Below are positions 43,983 through 52,471 of a DNA stretch of 52,471 bases, in pieces. The stretch lies in the NCBI GenBank assembly GCA_027486005.1, contig JAIXPZ010000025.1, forward strand, positions 1-52,471. Reading direction: 5' to 3'. This DNA comes from Legionellales bacterium (GTDB lineage: Bacteria > Pseudomonadota > Gammaproteobacteria > JAGOUN01). Both the position numbers and the translations under genes were made by a program. The notes beneath the pieces were generated by a model, which saw only the letters and a list, made by a program, of their open reading frames with translations, was not told where the DNA came from and made no database searches. Position 1 is the stretch's first letter. The number at the start of each line of letters is the position of its first letter.

Positions 43983-45161
43983 GTGAGTACAATAGCTAAC
44001 TTTCGTCAAAATCACCTGATTGGACTGTATTTTTTTATTGTCTCATTGGATTCCATCAGTTTTTCCTTTTTGGGGCCGGTACTCGCGCCATTGCTTGCAC
44101 ATCACAGTAGTTTTTTTAGCAAAATGCCTTCCCCTTTTTTAGCCTATGTTATGTATGGGTTGGTCATTGCGCTGCTTCCACTAGTATATTCATTGAGCTC
44201 GCCGCTTTTAGGGTCATTGTCAGATCATTGGGGGCGAAAGCCTGTTATTTTGTGTTGTTTGGTGATGATTCTTCTGAGTTTTCTGAGTTATGGTTTTGCT
44301 TTTTATTTTAGTAATTTATTATTGCTCGTGGTCGCCAGAATTTTTGCCGGCATAGGTTGTGCAAGTGAATGCATTGCACAAGCAGCGGTGATGGATATTG
44401 TTGAGCCAAAGATGAAACCACAGGCGGTTAGTTTGATTGCCATGGCTATGACCATGGGGTTATTGCTTGGGCCATTGATTGCGAGTATTTGGACGGATCA
44501 ATCAAGCATATATATTTTTGGTTGTATTGTGGCGAGTGTTTTGTTGGCCATAGTGTTGCTTTGTAAAGTGTCAGTACATTCCACTATTGCTCAGCCGAGC
44601 CAGGCGCCTGCCTGGAGTTTTTTGTGGAATCATATGGCAATTAAACGCTGGCTATTGGTTTTTTTATTGTTTGAAATGGGGTGGAGTCTTTATTTTCAAA
44701 CGATCCCTCTGACGTTGAGTATTCATTGGCAGCAAGGGCATGCTTCGGTTGGCTTGATTGGATCATGTATTGGTGGAATGCTGATCTTATTTCTGTTTAC
44801 AGCAACACGCGTGGGGTTGCGAGTTACGTCTTCTCAACAACTCATTCGCTTGGGTTTGTTGTTAGGAATAGCTTCTTTTTTAGCAAATATTTTAACGCCA
44901 AATCTATTGTTGTTTGCTTTATATGCTGTGCCGACGGTGTTATCAGTCGCGTTAATTTACCCTTGTATTATTGCCATGCTATCGAATTTGTCAGAGCGAC
45001 ATCATGGTTTCATTATGGGTGTGGCGGGCACGCTGTTATCATTTTCATTTGCGCTGAGTGGATTATTATCCAGCTTAATGACGTATTTTTATCACGGTTT
45101 GCCGTTTATTGTGGCAGGTTTATGCTGGGTAGGCGCTTTGTTGATGATGAGGAAATGCTGA
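43983..45161 (+). CDS. MFS transporter (drug/metabolite efflux type)
   Basis: The 392-residue protein has about 12 hydrophobic segments. The loop 2-3 motif is GSLSDHWGRKPVIL and motif C-like RIFAGIGCASECIAQAAVMD follows in helix 5, as in the DHA1/TetA-like efflux families. The second half contains FLLFEMGWSLYFQTIPLTLS. Substrate is unknown. The GTG at 43983 has only a weak ribosome site (GAAAAAG), and a second GTG at 43981 is out of frame. It is followed by a convergent Cys-rich gene whose terminator begins 11 bases after the stop. Confidence 0.8.
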   Translation: MSTIANFRQNHLIGLYFFIVSLDSISFSFLGPVLAPLLAHHSSFFSKMPSPFLAYVMYGLVIALLPLVYSLSSPLLGSLSDHWGRKPVILCCLVMILLSFLSYGFAFYFSNLLLLVVARIFAGIGCASECIAQAAVMDIVEPKMKPQAVSLIAMAMTMGLLLGPLIASIWTDQSSIYIFGCIVASVLLAIVLLCKVSVHSTIAQPSQAPAWSFLWNHMAIKRWLLVFLLFEMGWSLYFQTIPLTLSIHWQQGHASVGLIGSCIGGMLILFLFTATRVGLRVTSSQQLIRLGLLLGIASFLANILTPNLLLFALYAVPTVLSVALIYPCIIAMLSNLSERHHGFIMGVAGTLLSFSFALSGLLSSLMTYFYHGLPFIVAGLCWVGALLMMRKC

Positions 45162-45172
45162 CTTTCTTACTG

Positions 45173-45197
45173 AAAAAATCCCTGCAGACGCAGGGAT
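45173..45197 (-). terminator. Intrinsic terminator of the Cys-rich exported protein gene
   Basis: On the minus strand ATCCCTGC (45197-45190) pairs perfectly with GCAGGGAT (45185-45178) around a 4-base loop and is followed by six T in all. It lies 20 bases downstream of the stop codon. Confidence 0.8.
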
Positions 45198-45216
45198 GCG
45201 CGAAGATTGTTGTTTG

Positions 45217-45531
45217 CTATGGTTGAGTGCTCGCTTTGCACACTGCTTGTTGTTTTTCGCTGCAAGTCATTGTTGAACGGTTATCATTTCTGCAAGCATT
45301 TAGGGTTTTTACCCACTGACACCTGTTAATTTTTTTATCACTCGTTTTGTTTTGTGTGCTGACATACGACCAGGAATTGTTGCAATCGCCGCTATTCGTG
45401 ATTGAAGTGCAGGCATCATATGTAAAGTCGCAGCAAGGTCTTGATTCCGCTTGTGCAGAAGAGCCGATTACGAATAACAATGTGGACACTATGCATGCAT
45501 TTTGTAGACGGGTTGTCAGTTTTTTCATCAT
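45217..45531 (-). CDS. Small exported Cys-rich protein
   Basis: This 104-residue protein has a good Sec signal peptide ending SSAQA|ES near residue 28. The mature part of about 76 residues has eight cysteines (CC, then singles spaced through the sequence), suggesting four disulfides, and is otherwise polar. AAGGAGAACC precedes the ATG, an excellent ribosome site, and a strong terminator follows, so it is a compact single-gene unit. I do not recognise a family. A secreted or periplasmic role, perhaps toward a host, is only a guess. Confidence 0.75.
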   Translation of the reverse strand: MMKKLTTRLQNACIVSTLLFVIGSSAQAESRPCCDFTYDACTSITNSGDCNNSWSYVSTQNKTSDKKINRCQWVKTLNACRNDNRSTMTCSEKQQAVCKASTQP

Positions 45532-45634
45532 GGTTCTCCTTGTATGATGTTGTTGAGTTAATGTATAACCCAGCTAATACTATAGGCACAAAATTTTGCA
45601 TTTTCCAGTATGTTATGGCACTCCAGAATATGCT

Positions 45635-46219
45635 TTACCCGTGAATATACAGCGACACTCCATTCAACAGCATTTGTACAGCAAGTGTTGTTAGCAACAT
45701 ACCCATTAAACGTTCTATCGCAATAAGGCCGCGTGTCCCAAGAATTCTACTTAATGATTCGCCAAAATAGAGGAATAACGCAGTAAAAAACCAAGCAATT
45801 AATATGACAGCGCAGCTTGCCCATATCTGATTAGGATATTGTGTATGCAGTAACATCACCATGGTCATACTCGCTGGTCCAGCAGTTAAGGGGATGGCCA
45901 GAGGGACGATAAAAGGATCAGCAAGAAATGACTGCTCTTTGCTTGCTGGGCTAGGAAAAATCATTTTAATAGCGATTAAAAATAAAATAATCGCACCAGA
46001 AATGCTGAGGGCCGCATGAGAAAGTTGCATGCTGTTAAGGATACGGCTTCCAAAAAAAAGAAAAATGAAAAGCACGAGTAGCGCAATGAGTAGTTCGCGC
46101 AAAATAATTCTTTTGCGTTTTTCAGCAGGAATATGATTAAGAATGGCTGCAAAAACCGGGATATTACCCACCGAATCCATAATTAACCATAGCATCAATG
46201 CTTCTGCGTAAATATTCAT
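45635..46219 (-). CDS. MarC family integral membrane protein
   Basis: The 194-residue protein has about six transmembrane helices. LWLIMDSVGNIPVFAAIL at the N-terminus, FLIAIKMIFP, and DPFIVPLAIPLTAGPASMTM are the hallmarks of the MarC/YhgN family. Despite the name, MarC proteins are not established antibiotic resistance factors and their function is unknown. It lies 24 bases downstream of the flavoprotein gene on the same strand, so they are likely co-transcribed. Confidence 0.9.
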   Translation of the reverse strand: MNIYAEALMLWLIMDSVGNIPVFAAILNHIPAEKRKRIILRELLIALLVLFIFLFFGSRILNSMQLSHAALSISGAIILFLIAIKMIFPSPASKEQSFLADPFIVPLAIPLTAGPASMTMVMLLHTQYPNQIWASCAVILIAWFFTALFLYFGESLSRILGTRGLIAIERLMGMLLTTLAVQMLLNGVSLYIHG

Positions 46220-46243
46220 CTCTTTATTCTCCTGGTCTCTTAA

Positions 46244-47404
46244 CTATAGCCATTTTTCGACAGAGCTTGCGAGTAGCATGCGCTCTTTTATTAAATCTTT
46301 ATTTAAAATAAAGCCATGTAATTTATTTTGTGCATCTCTTAAGTGGCCTCGCAGTGCGCCATTTTTTTCTTCAAATTGCCAGGTGGCATCAATCGGATAA
46401 GGGGGGCGGCAAACTACGAGGGGATAACAACTGGTTTTAATCACCACGGCCATAGCCGGTAAAGAGAGGGCGGTTGCATCGCCAGTGAGGGTTTTAGCGA
46501 GTGTTTTAGCCGCTTGCATGATAGGAGCGATATAGGGCAAGATCCATTGATTGATTTCCGCACAATCGCCCATTGCATAAATATTAGAAATATTAGTTCT
46601 CAAGTATTGATCGACAACGACACCGCGGTGCGTATGAATATGAGCTTGCTTGGCAAGATCGATTCGTGGTTTTAAACCTATTGCAGAGAAAACCACATCG
46701 GTAGTAAAAGTAGTGTTATCTTCTAGAGTTATTTGATATTGATCATCATGGTGATAAATGGATTTTGCAATATGGCCGAGATGCCAGTGAGCGCCTTGCT
46801 GAGTAAGCGCTTGCATTAATTCTTTGCCAATCCGTTCCGGCAACAGCGATGCGATTGGGGAGAGGGCCGGGTCAACAATATGAACTTCATAGCCTGCATG
46901 CGTAAGATCATTGGCAAATTCACATCCCACAAGGCCGGCGCCTAATAGCGTGATATTTTTTTTGCCTGAGATTTTTTCACGAAATGCTTGATATTGGTAA
47001 ACATCATTGACTTGTAGAATCTCTGCCGAAGCATCGCCATCCATCGTAGGAAGATGTGTATCAGCGCCGGTGCACAAGACTAATGCAGTATATTCGATCG
47101 GGAAGGGTTGGCTACTTTTTTCTGAGGCAATAACCATGTTATCCCCGGGGATAATTTTTTCTATACAAGTGTGGGTTAAAATTTGCATGTTATATTGTGC
47201 CGCCATTTTCTCGGCATTCATGCTCATCAGCATTTCAGGCGTTTTTGCCATGGATAAGGAGGTTGATAACATCGGTTTTGAATAAAATGCCCCCGCGTCT
47301 TTAGTGATCATGATGATAGAGATATTCGCATCGTGTTGTCGAATCTCGCGCGCAAGATTGTAGCCTGCAAGGCCACTGCCGATGATGATGATGGGTTTTA
47401 ACAT
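46244..47404 (-). CDS. NAD-dependent FAD oxidoreductase, rubredoxin reductase-like
   Basis: The 386-residue flavoprotein has the FAD dinucleotide motif IIIIGSGLAGYNLAREI, the NAD motif ITLLGAGLVGCEFANDL (about 149-165) and the second FAD signature NIYAMGDCAEI. AFYSKPMLSTSLS near residue 40 fits rubredoxin/ferredoxin reductases of the AlkT type, which pass electrons from NADH to rubredoxin. No rubredoxin gene is seen here. In pseudomonads rubredoxin and its reductase lie near ubiCA, as this gene does, supporting the assignment. It is divergent from ubiC. Confidence 0.8.
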   Translation of the reverse strand: MLKPIIIIGSGLAGYNLAREIRQHDANISIIMITKDAGAFYSKPMLSTSLSMAKTPEMLMSMNAEKMAAQYNMQILTHTCIEKIIPGDNMVIASEKSSQPFPIEYTALVLCTGADTHLPTMDGDASAEILQVNDVYQYQAFREKISGKKNITLLGAGLVGCEFANDLTHAGYEVHIVDPALSPIASLLPERIGKELMQALTQQGAHWHLGHIAKSIYHHDDQYQITLEDNTTFTTDVVFSAIGLKPRIDLAKQAHIHTHRGVVVDQYLRTNISNIYAMGDCAEINQWILPYIAPIMQAAKTLAKTLTGDATALSLPAMAVVIKTSCYPLVVCRPPYPIDATWQFEEKNGALRGHLRDAQNKLHGFILNKDLIKERMLLASSVEKWL

Positions 47405-47461
47405 AGATTTGCTTTTAAAATGCGATTGGTGTGAGTATATTGCACTTTATGTATTTCATCT

Positions 47462-48016
47462 ATGCTTGTTTTTTTTATGGTTACTCACTGGAAAAAACTT
47501 TTTCAAGATGCTGATATCCCGGCTGTTTGGCGGCCATGGTTAGCCAATGCGGATTCAATGACGCGAGCGCTAGAAGAAGCGTCTGGAGTTCAGTGTCAAA
47601 TAGTTGTGCAAAAAGAAGGCTGGCAGTTGCCGTGGCCGGATGAAGTTGAGTTATTGTTATCAACGGTAGGGGCGAGTGGCGGTTCACCCTGCTGGATTCG
47701 AGAAGTTGTTATAATCACTCGTCAGCCCGTAATGTTTGCCCGGGCAGTTTTTCCACAGAAATTAGTGGAGCATTTTCCAAAATTAATGACCTTGGGCACG
47801 CAGCCTTTAGGAAAGGTAATTTTTTCTGACTCTAGTGATACGTTCAAGCGTGGCGCGATTGAAGTCGCTGAAATTTCGACTGGACAGACTTTGTGGGAGC
47901 AGGTGCCATTATCTCTGCGACCAGAGAAATGTTGGGCACGGCGCTCATTATTTCATTCTTCTGTTTCGCCTTTTCTTTTGAGTGAGGTTTTTTTTCCGTA
48001 TGTTGCAACGTTATAA
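47462..48016 (+). CDS. ubiC: Chorismate pyruvate-lyase
   Basis: UbiC converts chorismate to 4-hydroxybenzoate, the first step of ubiquinone synthesis. The 184-residue protein has WRPWLANADSMTRALEE (the W-L-x-S/D-x-T pattern), IREVVIITRQPVMFARAVFP and LGTQPLGKVIF, all typical of the family. The start may be the ATG at 47462 or the in-frame one at 47477. Its 3' end overlaps ubiA. The match is weaker than for other genes, as is usual for UbiC. Confidence 0.85.
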   Translation: MLVFFMVTHWKKLFQDADIPAVWRPWLANADSMTRALEEASGVQCQIVVQKEGWQLPWPDEVELLLSTVGASGGSPCWIREVVIITRQPVMFARAVFPQKLVEHFPKLMTLGTQPLGKVIFSDSSDTFKRGAIEVAEISTGQTLWEQVPLSLRPEKCWARRSLFHSSVSPFLLSEVFFPYVATL

Positions 48017-48845
48017 ATATTATTTTGAACTCATGCGCTTTCATAAACCGATTGGCACTTATCTATTGCTTTGGCCAACGCTTTGGGGGGTTTGGGCGGC
48101 GGCTGATGGCTGGCCAGCTACAAAAATTCTGATCATATTTATTTTAGGATCAATTTTGATGCGTGCTGGAGGTTGTGTCATTAATGATATTGCTGATATA
48201 AAAATTGATGGTTATGTAAAACGTACCGCTCAGCGTCCGTTGGTGAGTGGCAAAGTCACCCTTCGTGAAGCGTGGATGCTGTTTGCTGCATGTAGTTTTT
48301 TTTCTTTTTCTCTCGTGCTCTTACTTAATAAGATGACAATATTATTGTCTTTCATTGGGCTAGCATTAACTATGGTTTATCCTTTCACTAAGCGATGGAT
48401 TGATGCGCCGCAGTTAATTTTAGGAGCAGCCTTTGCCTGGGCAATTCCTATGGCTTATGCAGCAACACAACAAAGCCTGCCTTGGTCTTGTTGGTATCTC
48501 TACGGATTGGTGGTGATTTTGGCGGTAGCTTATGACACGCTCTATGGAATGGTTGATAAAGAAGATGATTTAAAAATTGGGGTCAAATCGAGCGCAATTT
48601 TATTCGGTCGTTGGGACAAAATGATCGTGTTAGCTCTTCAATTACTCGTGTGGATTGGTTTACTTGTTTTTGGGCTGTGGCAGCATTATTCCAATTATTA
48701 TGAAGCATGGGTATTGATTGCAGTAGGGTTTTTCATTTATCAGCAGATTTTGATTGCCGATCGTATTCCTGAAAAATGTTTTAAAGCATTTTTAAATCAT
48801 CACTGGTTTGTGATGTGGGTGTGGATTGGATTTGTTGTTGCATAG
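48000..48845 (+). CDS. ubiA: 4-hydroxybenzoate octaprenyltransferase
   Basis: UbiA prenylates 4-hydroxybenzoate in the inner membrane. The 281-residue protein has LMRFHKPIGTYLLLWPTLWG, the first Asp-rich motif NDIADIKIDG and the second DTLYGMVDKEDDLKIG, plus about eight membrane helices. I use the ATG at 48000; a GTG at 47982 is in frame and possible, with the ribosome site unclear for either. It overlaps the ubiC stop and ends 4 bases before the convergent mrcA stop. Confidence 0.94.
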   Translation: MLQRYKYYFELMRFHKPIGTYLLLWPTLWGVWAAADGWPATKILIIFILGSILMRAGGCVINDIADIKIDGYVKRTAQRPLVSGKVTLREAWMLFAACSFFSFSLVLLLNKMTILLSFIGLALTMVYPFTKRWIDAPQLILGAAFAWAIPMAYAATQQSLPWSCWYLYGLVVILAVAYDTLYGMVDKEDDLKIGVKSSAILFGRWDKMIVLALQLLVWIGLLVFGLWQHYSNYYEAWVLIAVGFFIYQQILIADRIPEKCFKAFLNHHWFVMWVWIGFVVA

Positions 48846-48849
48846 TATA

Positions 48850-51246
48850 TTAATACAAATCACTCAAGCTTGGATTTTTATTTTGTTGAGAATCATTTTG
48901 ATTGCTCATGGAGGTTTCTGTATTTTCAGCATCGCCTTCCATCGGCGGTTCAGTTCCTGCTTTGAATATTTCAAAAATGGATGGAGTGTGACTGGCAGGT
49001 ACGCGCAATCCATTTTGTGGGTCAATGCGTACTGAAATAATTCCTTCAGGGCGTTGCAGTGAAGTTTCTGGCATGCCTTTTAAAGCCGCGCGCATAAAAT
49101 CAATCCAAATAGGAAGAGCAGCTTGTCCTCCATACTCACCCAGTGATTTTGGTGTATCATAGCCAACCCAAACAACTGTAACGATGTTTTGATTGAAACC
49201 CGAAAACCAAGCGTCACGTTGATCGTTACTGGTGCCTGTTTTGCCGGCAAGATCTTGTCGATTTAAAATACGTGCTTGTTTCCCTGTGCCTCGTCCAATC
49301 ACATCTTGCATTGCAGAGTCGAGTAAGTAAATAATTTGAGAGTCAACCGTTTGGGTTGCGCATTGGTATTGTTCTATCGTTTGATCTAAAACATCTTCAT
49401 TGTTTTGGCAAAGTTTAATTTTTTTTGCTTTATAAAGCATTTCTTGATGGTCGTCGGTAATGGAATGAATTAAGTATGCATTGAGTTGATAACCTCCATT
49501 AGCGAAACGCGCAAAACTATTCGCTAATTGCAGCGGCGTGAGGTCAGGTGTTCCAAGCGCCAGAGATAAACCTTCAGGCATTTGTTTGGGATCAAAGCCA
49601 AATTTTTCTAGAAATTGAATCGTATATGGGATGCCGGTTTGTTGCAAGATGCGGATAGACGCAAGATTGAGTGAATCCACCAAGCTTTCTCGCATACGCA
49701 CTGATCCATGAAATTGGTGGTCGTCATTTTCTGGACGCCATGTTTGGTCGCTGCCATCTTCAATCACAATAGGGGAATCATTTTCAATCGTGGCTAATGT
49801 CATACCTTTAGAAATTGCAGCAGCATAAATGAAGGGTTTGATGCTAGAGCCTACCTGGCGATGCGCTTGTATTACGCGATTGAAGTGGCTCTTGCTGAAA
49901 TCAATACCACCCGCCATTGCTAAAATGGCGCCAGACTTAGGATCCATTGCAACCAATGCACCTTCAACTATAGGGCTTTGGCTTAACATCCAGGATTTGT
50001 TAGGAAGTTGGTAAATACGAATAATGTCGCCAACATGAAGAACTTCATCGGCTGTTTCAGGAATCTTGCCAAGTTGATGATTCTTCATGACGGGTTGTGC
50101 CCAGGAAATGCTTTGCCATGGAAGTGTTATGACTTCTCCATCAGCCAGTAACGCTTGAGCATTTTTTCCATCAACTTGTATCACTGCCGCGGGAAGCAGG
50201 TCATATTGATTGGGTAACTTAGCGAGAATTTTTTCCCAGGCGCTTTGCTGCTTTGGGCTATAAGTTCCTATATTTTTCTCAGGGCCTCGATAACCATGTC
50301 GCCGATCATAGGCTAAAATACCCTCTCTTAGGGCGCTATTAGCTTCGCGTTGTAAGCGGCCATTAATCGTGGTGTGAACATTAAGGCCTTGGCTGTAAAT
50401 AACGTCGCCGTATTTATCATAGAGTTGGCTGCGAATCATTTCTGCCACGTAGGGGGCTGTCAAGGACACGCTGAGGCCGTGATATTTTTCCACCAGCGGA
50501 GCTTCATTAGCTTCCTCGAATTCCTCAGAAGTAATAAACCCGCCTTCTAACATCCGCGACAGAACGTGATGGCGCCGTTCACGTGCTTTTTTGGGGTTGA
50601 CAATAGGGTTGGCGGTTGAAGGCGCTTTCGGGAGGCCGGCCAGCATAGCGTATTCTGCTAACGTTAGTTCATTCAATGGCTTACCGTAGTAAACTTGCGC
50701 TGCTGCGCCAAAACCATAAGCGTGCTCCCCCAGAAATACTTTGTTAAAGTACAGTTCTAAAATAGCTTGCTTCCCAAGTTCGTGGTCAATTTTAATGGCC
50801 AGTAAAATTTCGTTAAACTTTCTTGCAAACGTTTTTTTGTTAGAGAGGAAAAAATTGCGCGCTACTTGCATTGTGATTGTGCTGCCACCTTGAGTTTTAT
50901 GCCCAGTAGAAACGAGTACAACAGCGGCGCGTGCTAGCCCGAGAAAATCAACACCAGGATGTTCGTAAAAGTGTTGATCTTCTGTGGCTAAAACCGCATT
51001 AATCAGCGGTTGTGGAATGTCTTTATAAAGAACCGGGGTGCGACGAATATCACCAAATTCTGCGATCAATTCGCCATCGTTGGAGAAAATGCTCAGTGGT
51101 GATTGAAGATGAATTGTTTTAAGCGATTCAACAGAAGGAAGGCAAATAGAAACATAGGCAAAAAGCAGCGCAAGCAGTAATAGAGCCGCGAGCAAGGCCC
51201 CGACAATCGACTTTCCAATAAAAATAAGAATACGCATTAAACTCAT
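48850..51246 (-). CDS. mrcA: Penicillin-binding protein 1A (bifunctional peptidoglycan synthase)
   Basis: PBP1A polymerises and cross-links peptidoglycan. The 798-residue protein has an N-terminal membrane anchor (about 7-32), a GT51 domain with catalytic Glu89 in ATEDQHFYEHPG and GGSTITMQVARN (120-131), and a transpeptidase domain with S467SIK, SLN (525-527) and KTG (669-671, KTGTS). An OB-like insert lies between (about 340-420). It is divergent from the pilus gene, as mrcA/ponA is from pilM in many gammaproteobacteria. An alternative ATG lies 3 codons later. Confidence 0.96.
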   Translation of the reverse strand: MSLMRILIFIGKSIVGALLAALLLLALLFAYVSICLPSVESLKTIHLQSPLSIFSNDGELIAEFGDIRRTPVLYKDIPQPLINAVLATEDQHFYEHPGVDFLGLARAAVVLVSTGHKTQGGSTITMQVARNFFLSNKKTFARKFNEILLAIKIDHELGKQAILELYFNKVFLGEHAYGFGAAAQVYYGKPLNELTLAEYAMLAGLPKAPSTANPIVNPKKARERRHHVLSRMLEGGFITSEEFEEANEAPLVEKYHGLSVSLTAPYVAEMIRSQLYDKYGDVIYSQGLNVHTTINGRLQREANSALREGILAYDRRHGYRGPEKNIGTYSPKQQSAWEKILAKLPNQYDLLPAAVIQVDGKNAQALLADGEVITLPWQSISWAQPVMKNHQLGKIPETADEVLHVGDIIRIYQLPNKSWMLSQSPIVEGALVAMDPKSGAILAMAGGIDFSKSHFNRVIQAHRQVGSSIKPFIYAAAISKGMTLATIENDSPIVIEDGSDQTWRPENDDHQFHGSVRMRESLVDSLNLASIRILQQTGIPYTIQFLEKFGFDPKQMPEGLSLALGTPDLTPLQLANSFARFANGGYQLNAYLIHSITDDHQEMLYKAKKIKLCQNNEDVLDQTIEQYQCATQTVDSQIIYLLDSAMQDVIGRGTGKQARILNRQDLAGKTGTSNDQRDAWFSGFNQNIVTVVWVGYDTPKSLGEYGGQAALPIWIDFMRAALKGMPETSLQRPEGIISVRIDPQNGLRVPASHTPSIFEIFKAGTEPPMEGDAENTETSMSNQNDSQQNKNPSLSDLY

Positions 51247-51431
51247 AATGAAGAAGTAGGGCTATTTTTGGTTTTTCTCTGGACAGGATTCTACCATTAG
51301 TTTTTGTTGTACAGTACCTTATTTTTGTACTTTCATAAAATCATCAGAATACAGTTGATTTTGGTGGAAAATAATGCACAATTATCTCCCTCCAGTCCTG
51401 CGCAGCTGCTTTCAGCTAACTCACCTGTAAA

Positions 51432-51440
51432 TGCTATAGT
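51432..51440 (+). promoter_or_regulatory. Candidate extended -10 promoter for the pilus gene
   Basis: TGCTATAGT (51432-51440) is an extended -10 with TATAGT; TTCAGC about 18 bases upstream is a weak -35. It lies 18 bases before the ATG at 51459. Confidence 0.35.
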
Positions 51441-51458
51441 TTTGCTAGAGACTGCTGT

Positions 51459-52370
51459 ATGTCCAATATAGACACTATTCATATTTATTATCATCACGAT
51501 CAACGCCTAGTGGCGAGTTTTCTTCGGCAAGGAATAGTTGTAGAAGAGCTTTCAACGATGTTGGATAAAAGTGATGGTCTTCTAGAGAATTTTTTGCGCC
51601 GCAACGCTAAAGAAATCGCACATCTTTTTGTTTTTCTTCATTCTACGCATGTGGCATTGGTGGAGGCCAGCATCCCTGTAGTGTTCAACGATGATGACAT
51701 CTTACAGTATATCCACATTGAACAAGCAAAACTTTTTCCCATGCTTGAAGAAGAAATCTATTTTGATTTTTTTGCGCCAAATATAGATGAAGAAAATAAG
51801 AAGCTACTAGTGGCCGCGTGTAATGTTAAGAAATTTTCAAGACTAGAGTTAGTGTTGAAAGCATTGAAAATCAATTGGGTGAAATTAGGAGTTTTTCAAG
51901 ATGATTTGAAAAATCATGAGGGTAGAAATTTAAATAATTTTAATTTACTTCCCTGGAGACAATTCGAGAGAAAGCGCGCAACAAAAGTACAGCTGAAAAT
52001 TTTTGGGAGTGTTGCGTTAATGACAGGTGTTATTATGCTGATTGCTAGTATTTTTTTTATCAAAATAGATAGGCATGATAAAGAAAAAGAAATCCTTTTT
52101 TTCACTCAAGAAAAAGAAAATTTATCAAAGTTTGCGGCGCTTAAGAGTGTTAATAAAAACCTTTCTACTCTAGCTGAACGATGGAAAAATCAAGTGGAAA
52201 TTGCACATAGCCAAGCTCATTTGGTTAATTTGTTGATGATGGTTGAATCTCAAAGACCAGACAATCTCGTTCTCGACACGATCACATGGAGTAACAATGG
52301 ATTACTTTTGAAGGGGCGAGTAAAGAAGACGATGATGATTAAAGTCTATCTGGCAATGGCACTAACCTAA
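51459..52370 (+). CDS. PilM/PilN-like type IV pilus assembly protein, truncated by IS
   Basis: The 303-residue product looks like a short PilM-like part fused to PilN. Residues 1-150 include YIHIEQAKLFPMLEEEIYFD (84-103), like the actin-fold segment of PilM, but the rest of PilM is missing. NLLPWR (162-167) is the PilN hallmark, followed by one membrane helix (181-202) and a coiled coil (205-245), as in PilN. The divergent position to mrcA matches the pilMNOPQ cluster. The C-terminus runs into IS-type sequence, so the last part of PilN is probably lost. Whether any pilus is made is doubtful. Confidence 0.7.
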   Translation: MSNIDTIHIYYHHDQRLVASFLRQGIVVEELSTMLDKSDGLLENFLRRNAKEIAHLFVFLHSTHVALVEASIPVVFNDDDILQYIHIEQAKLFPMLEEEIYFDFFAPNIDEENKKLLVAACNVKKFSRLELVLKALKINWVKLGVFQDDLKNHEGRNLNNFNLLPWRQFERKRATKVQLKIFGSVALMTGVIMLIASIFFIKIDRHDKEKEILFFTQEKENLSKFAALKSVNKNLSTLAERWKNQVEIAHSQAHLVNLLMMVESQRPDNLVLDTITWSNNGLLLKGRVKKTMMIKVYLAMALT

Positions 52371-52380
52371 CCGATAACAC

Positions 52381-52471
52381 TTACGCAGCCTGCTGATAAT
52401 ATTGCCGCGCTTTTGGTAATCGCGGAAAAGATTTTGGCCTGCGTTTCACCATTCTAGGCTCAGAGCGACCC
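52381..52471 (-). mobile_element. IS4-type transposase, C-terminal end (partial)
   Basis: On the minus strand the frame ending at the TAA at 52383-52381 reads SEPRMVKRRPKSFPRL and then PKARQYYQQAA. The EPRxxKRRPKxFPxL motif is the characteristic C-terminus of IS4-family transposases. The gene runs off the window end. The element edge lies about 10-20 bases beyond the transposase stop, which places its junction within the 3' end of the PilM/PilN-like gene. Confidence 0.75.

Noticed and set aside
43901-43999. 32-codon upstream frame overlapping the MFS start
   Set aside because: Its ATG sits at or before the predicted transcription start and has no ribosome site.

Overview
The window is a 52 kb stretch of a moderately AT-rich gammaproteobacterial chromosome. 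Several features suggest a Legionellales/Coxiella-like relative. These are the glycine cleavage genes gcvT-gcvH with P protein split into gcvPA/gcvPB, leucine dehydrogenase near branched-chain 2-oxoacid dehydrogenase genes, several AAA/DUF4143 ATPases, a short PilM/PilN-like fusion, and an O-antigen type locus with PAPS synthesis. That placement is inferred from gene content only; no rRNA or other firm taxonomic marker is present.

Layout. (1) 240-4601 (+): glycine cleavage operon. (2) 4614-14235 (-): a secreted Cys-rich protein, a YchJ-like SEC-C protein, a coiled-coil membrane protein, a branched-chain 2-oxoacid dehydrogenase operon (E1a, E1b, E2), an MHS-type transporter, an AAA/DUF4143 ATPase with inverted repeats and the remnant of another such ATPase, leucine dehydrogenase and dapB. 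(3) 14380-31658: a surface-polysaccharide island with mixed strands. It holds a polyprenyl-phosphate sugar-1-phosphate transferase, bifunctional ATP sulfurylase/APS kinase, PAP phosphatase CysQ, a ParE-type toxin-antitoxin pair, ManC and a two-gene Wzm/Wzt ABC exporter. A 0.9 kb repeat-rich gap follows, then a tightly packed set of three sulfotransferase-fold proteins (one fused to a GT25 glycosyltransferase), three GT4 glycosyltransferases and a multi-spanning membrane glycosyltransferase. (4) 31737-42642: rppH-ptsP, then on the minus strand the conserved glyQ-glyS-gmhB-plsC neighbourhood interrupted by a second AAA/DUF4143 ATPase, with priA upstream. (5) 42719-52471: an NfeD-like membrane protein, a YqhA-like protein, an MFS transporter, a small Cys-rich exported protein, MarC, a rubredoxin-reductase-like flavoprotein divergent from ubiC-ubiA, PBP1A, and a divergent PilM/PilN-like gene cut off by an IS4-type element whose transposase runs off the window end.

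How the genes fit together. The most coherent and interesting unit is region 3. Sat-CysC makes PAPS and CysQ removes the PAP by-product. Three sulfotransferase-like proteins could use the PAPS, the glycosyltransferases and ManC would build the glycan, the initiating transferase would load it on undecaprenyl phosphate, and Wzm/Wzt would export it. This reads as a locus for a sulfated surface glycan. No sulfite- or PAPS-reducing genes (cysH, cysIJ) accompany the PAPS genes here, which fits sulfation rather than cysteine synthesis. The sulfotransferase block is visibly more AT-rich than its surroundings and lies next to repeats, consistent with acquisition by transfer. GmhB (heptose) in region 4 also serves the cell surface.
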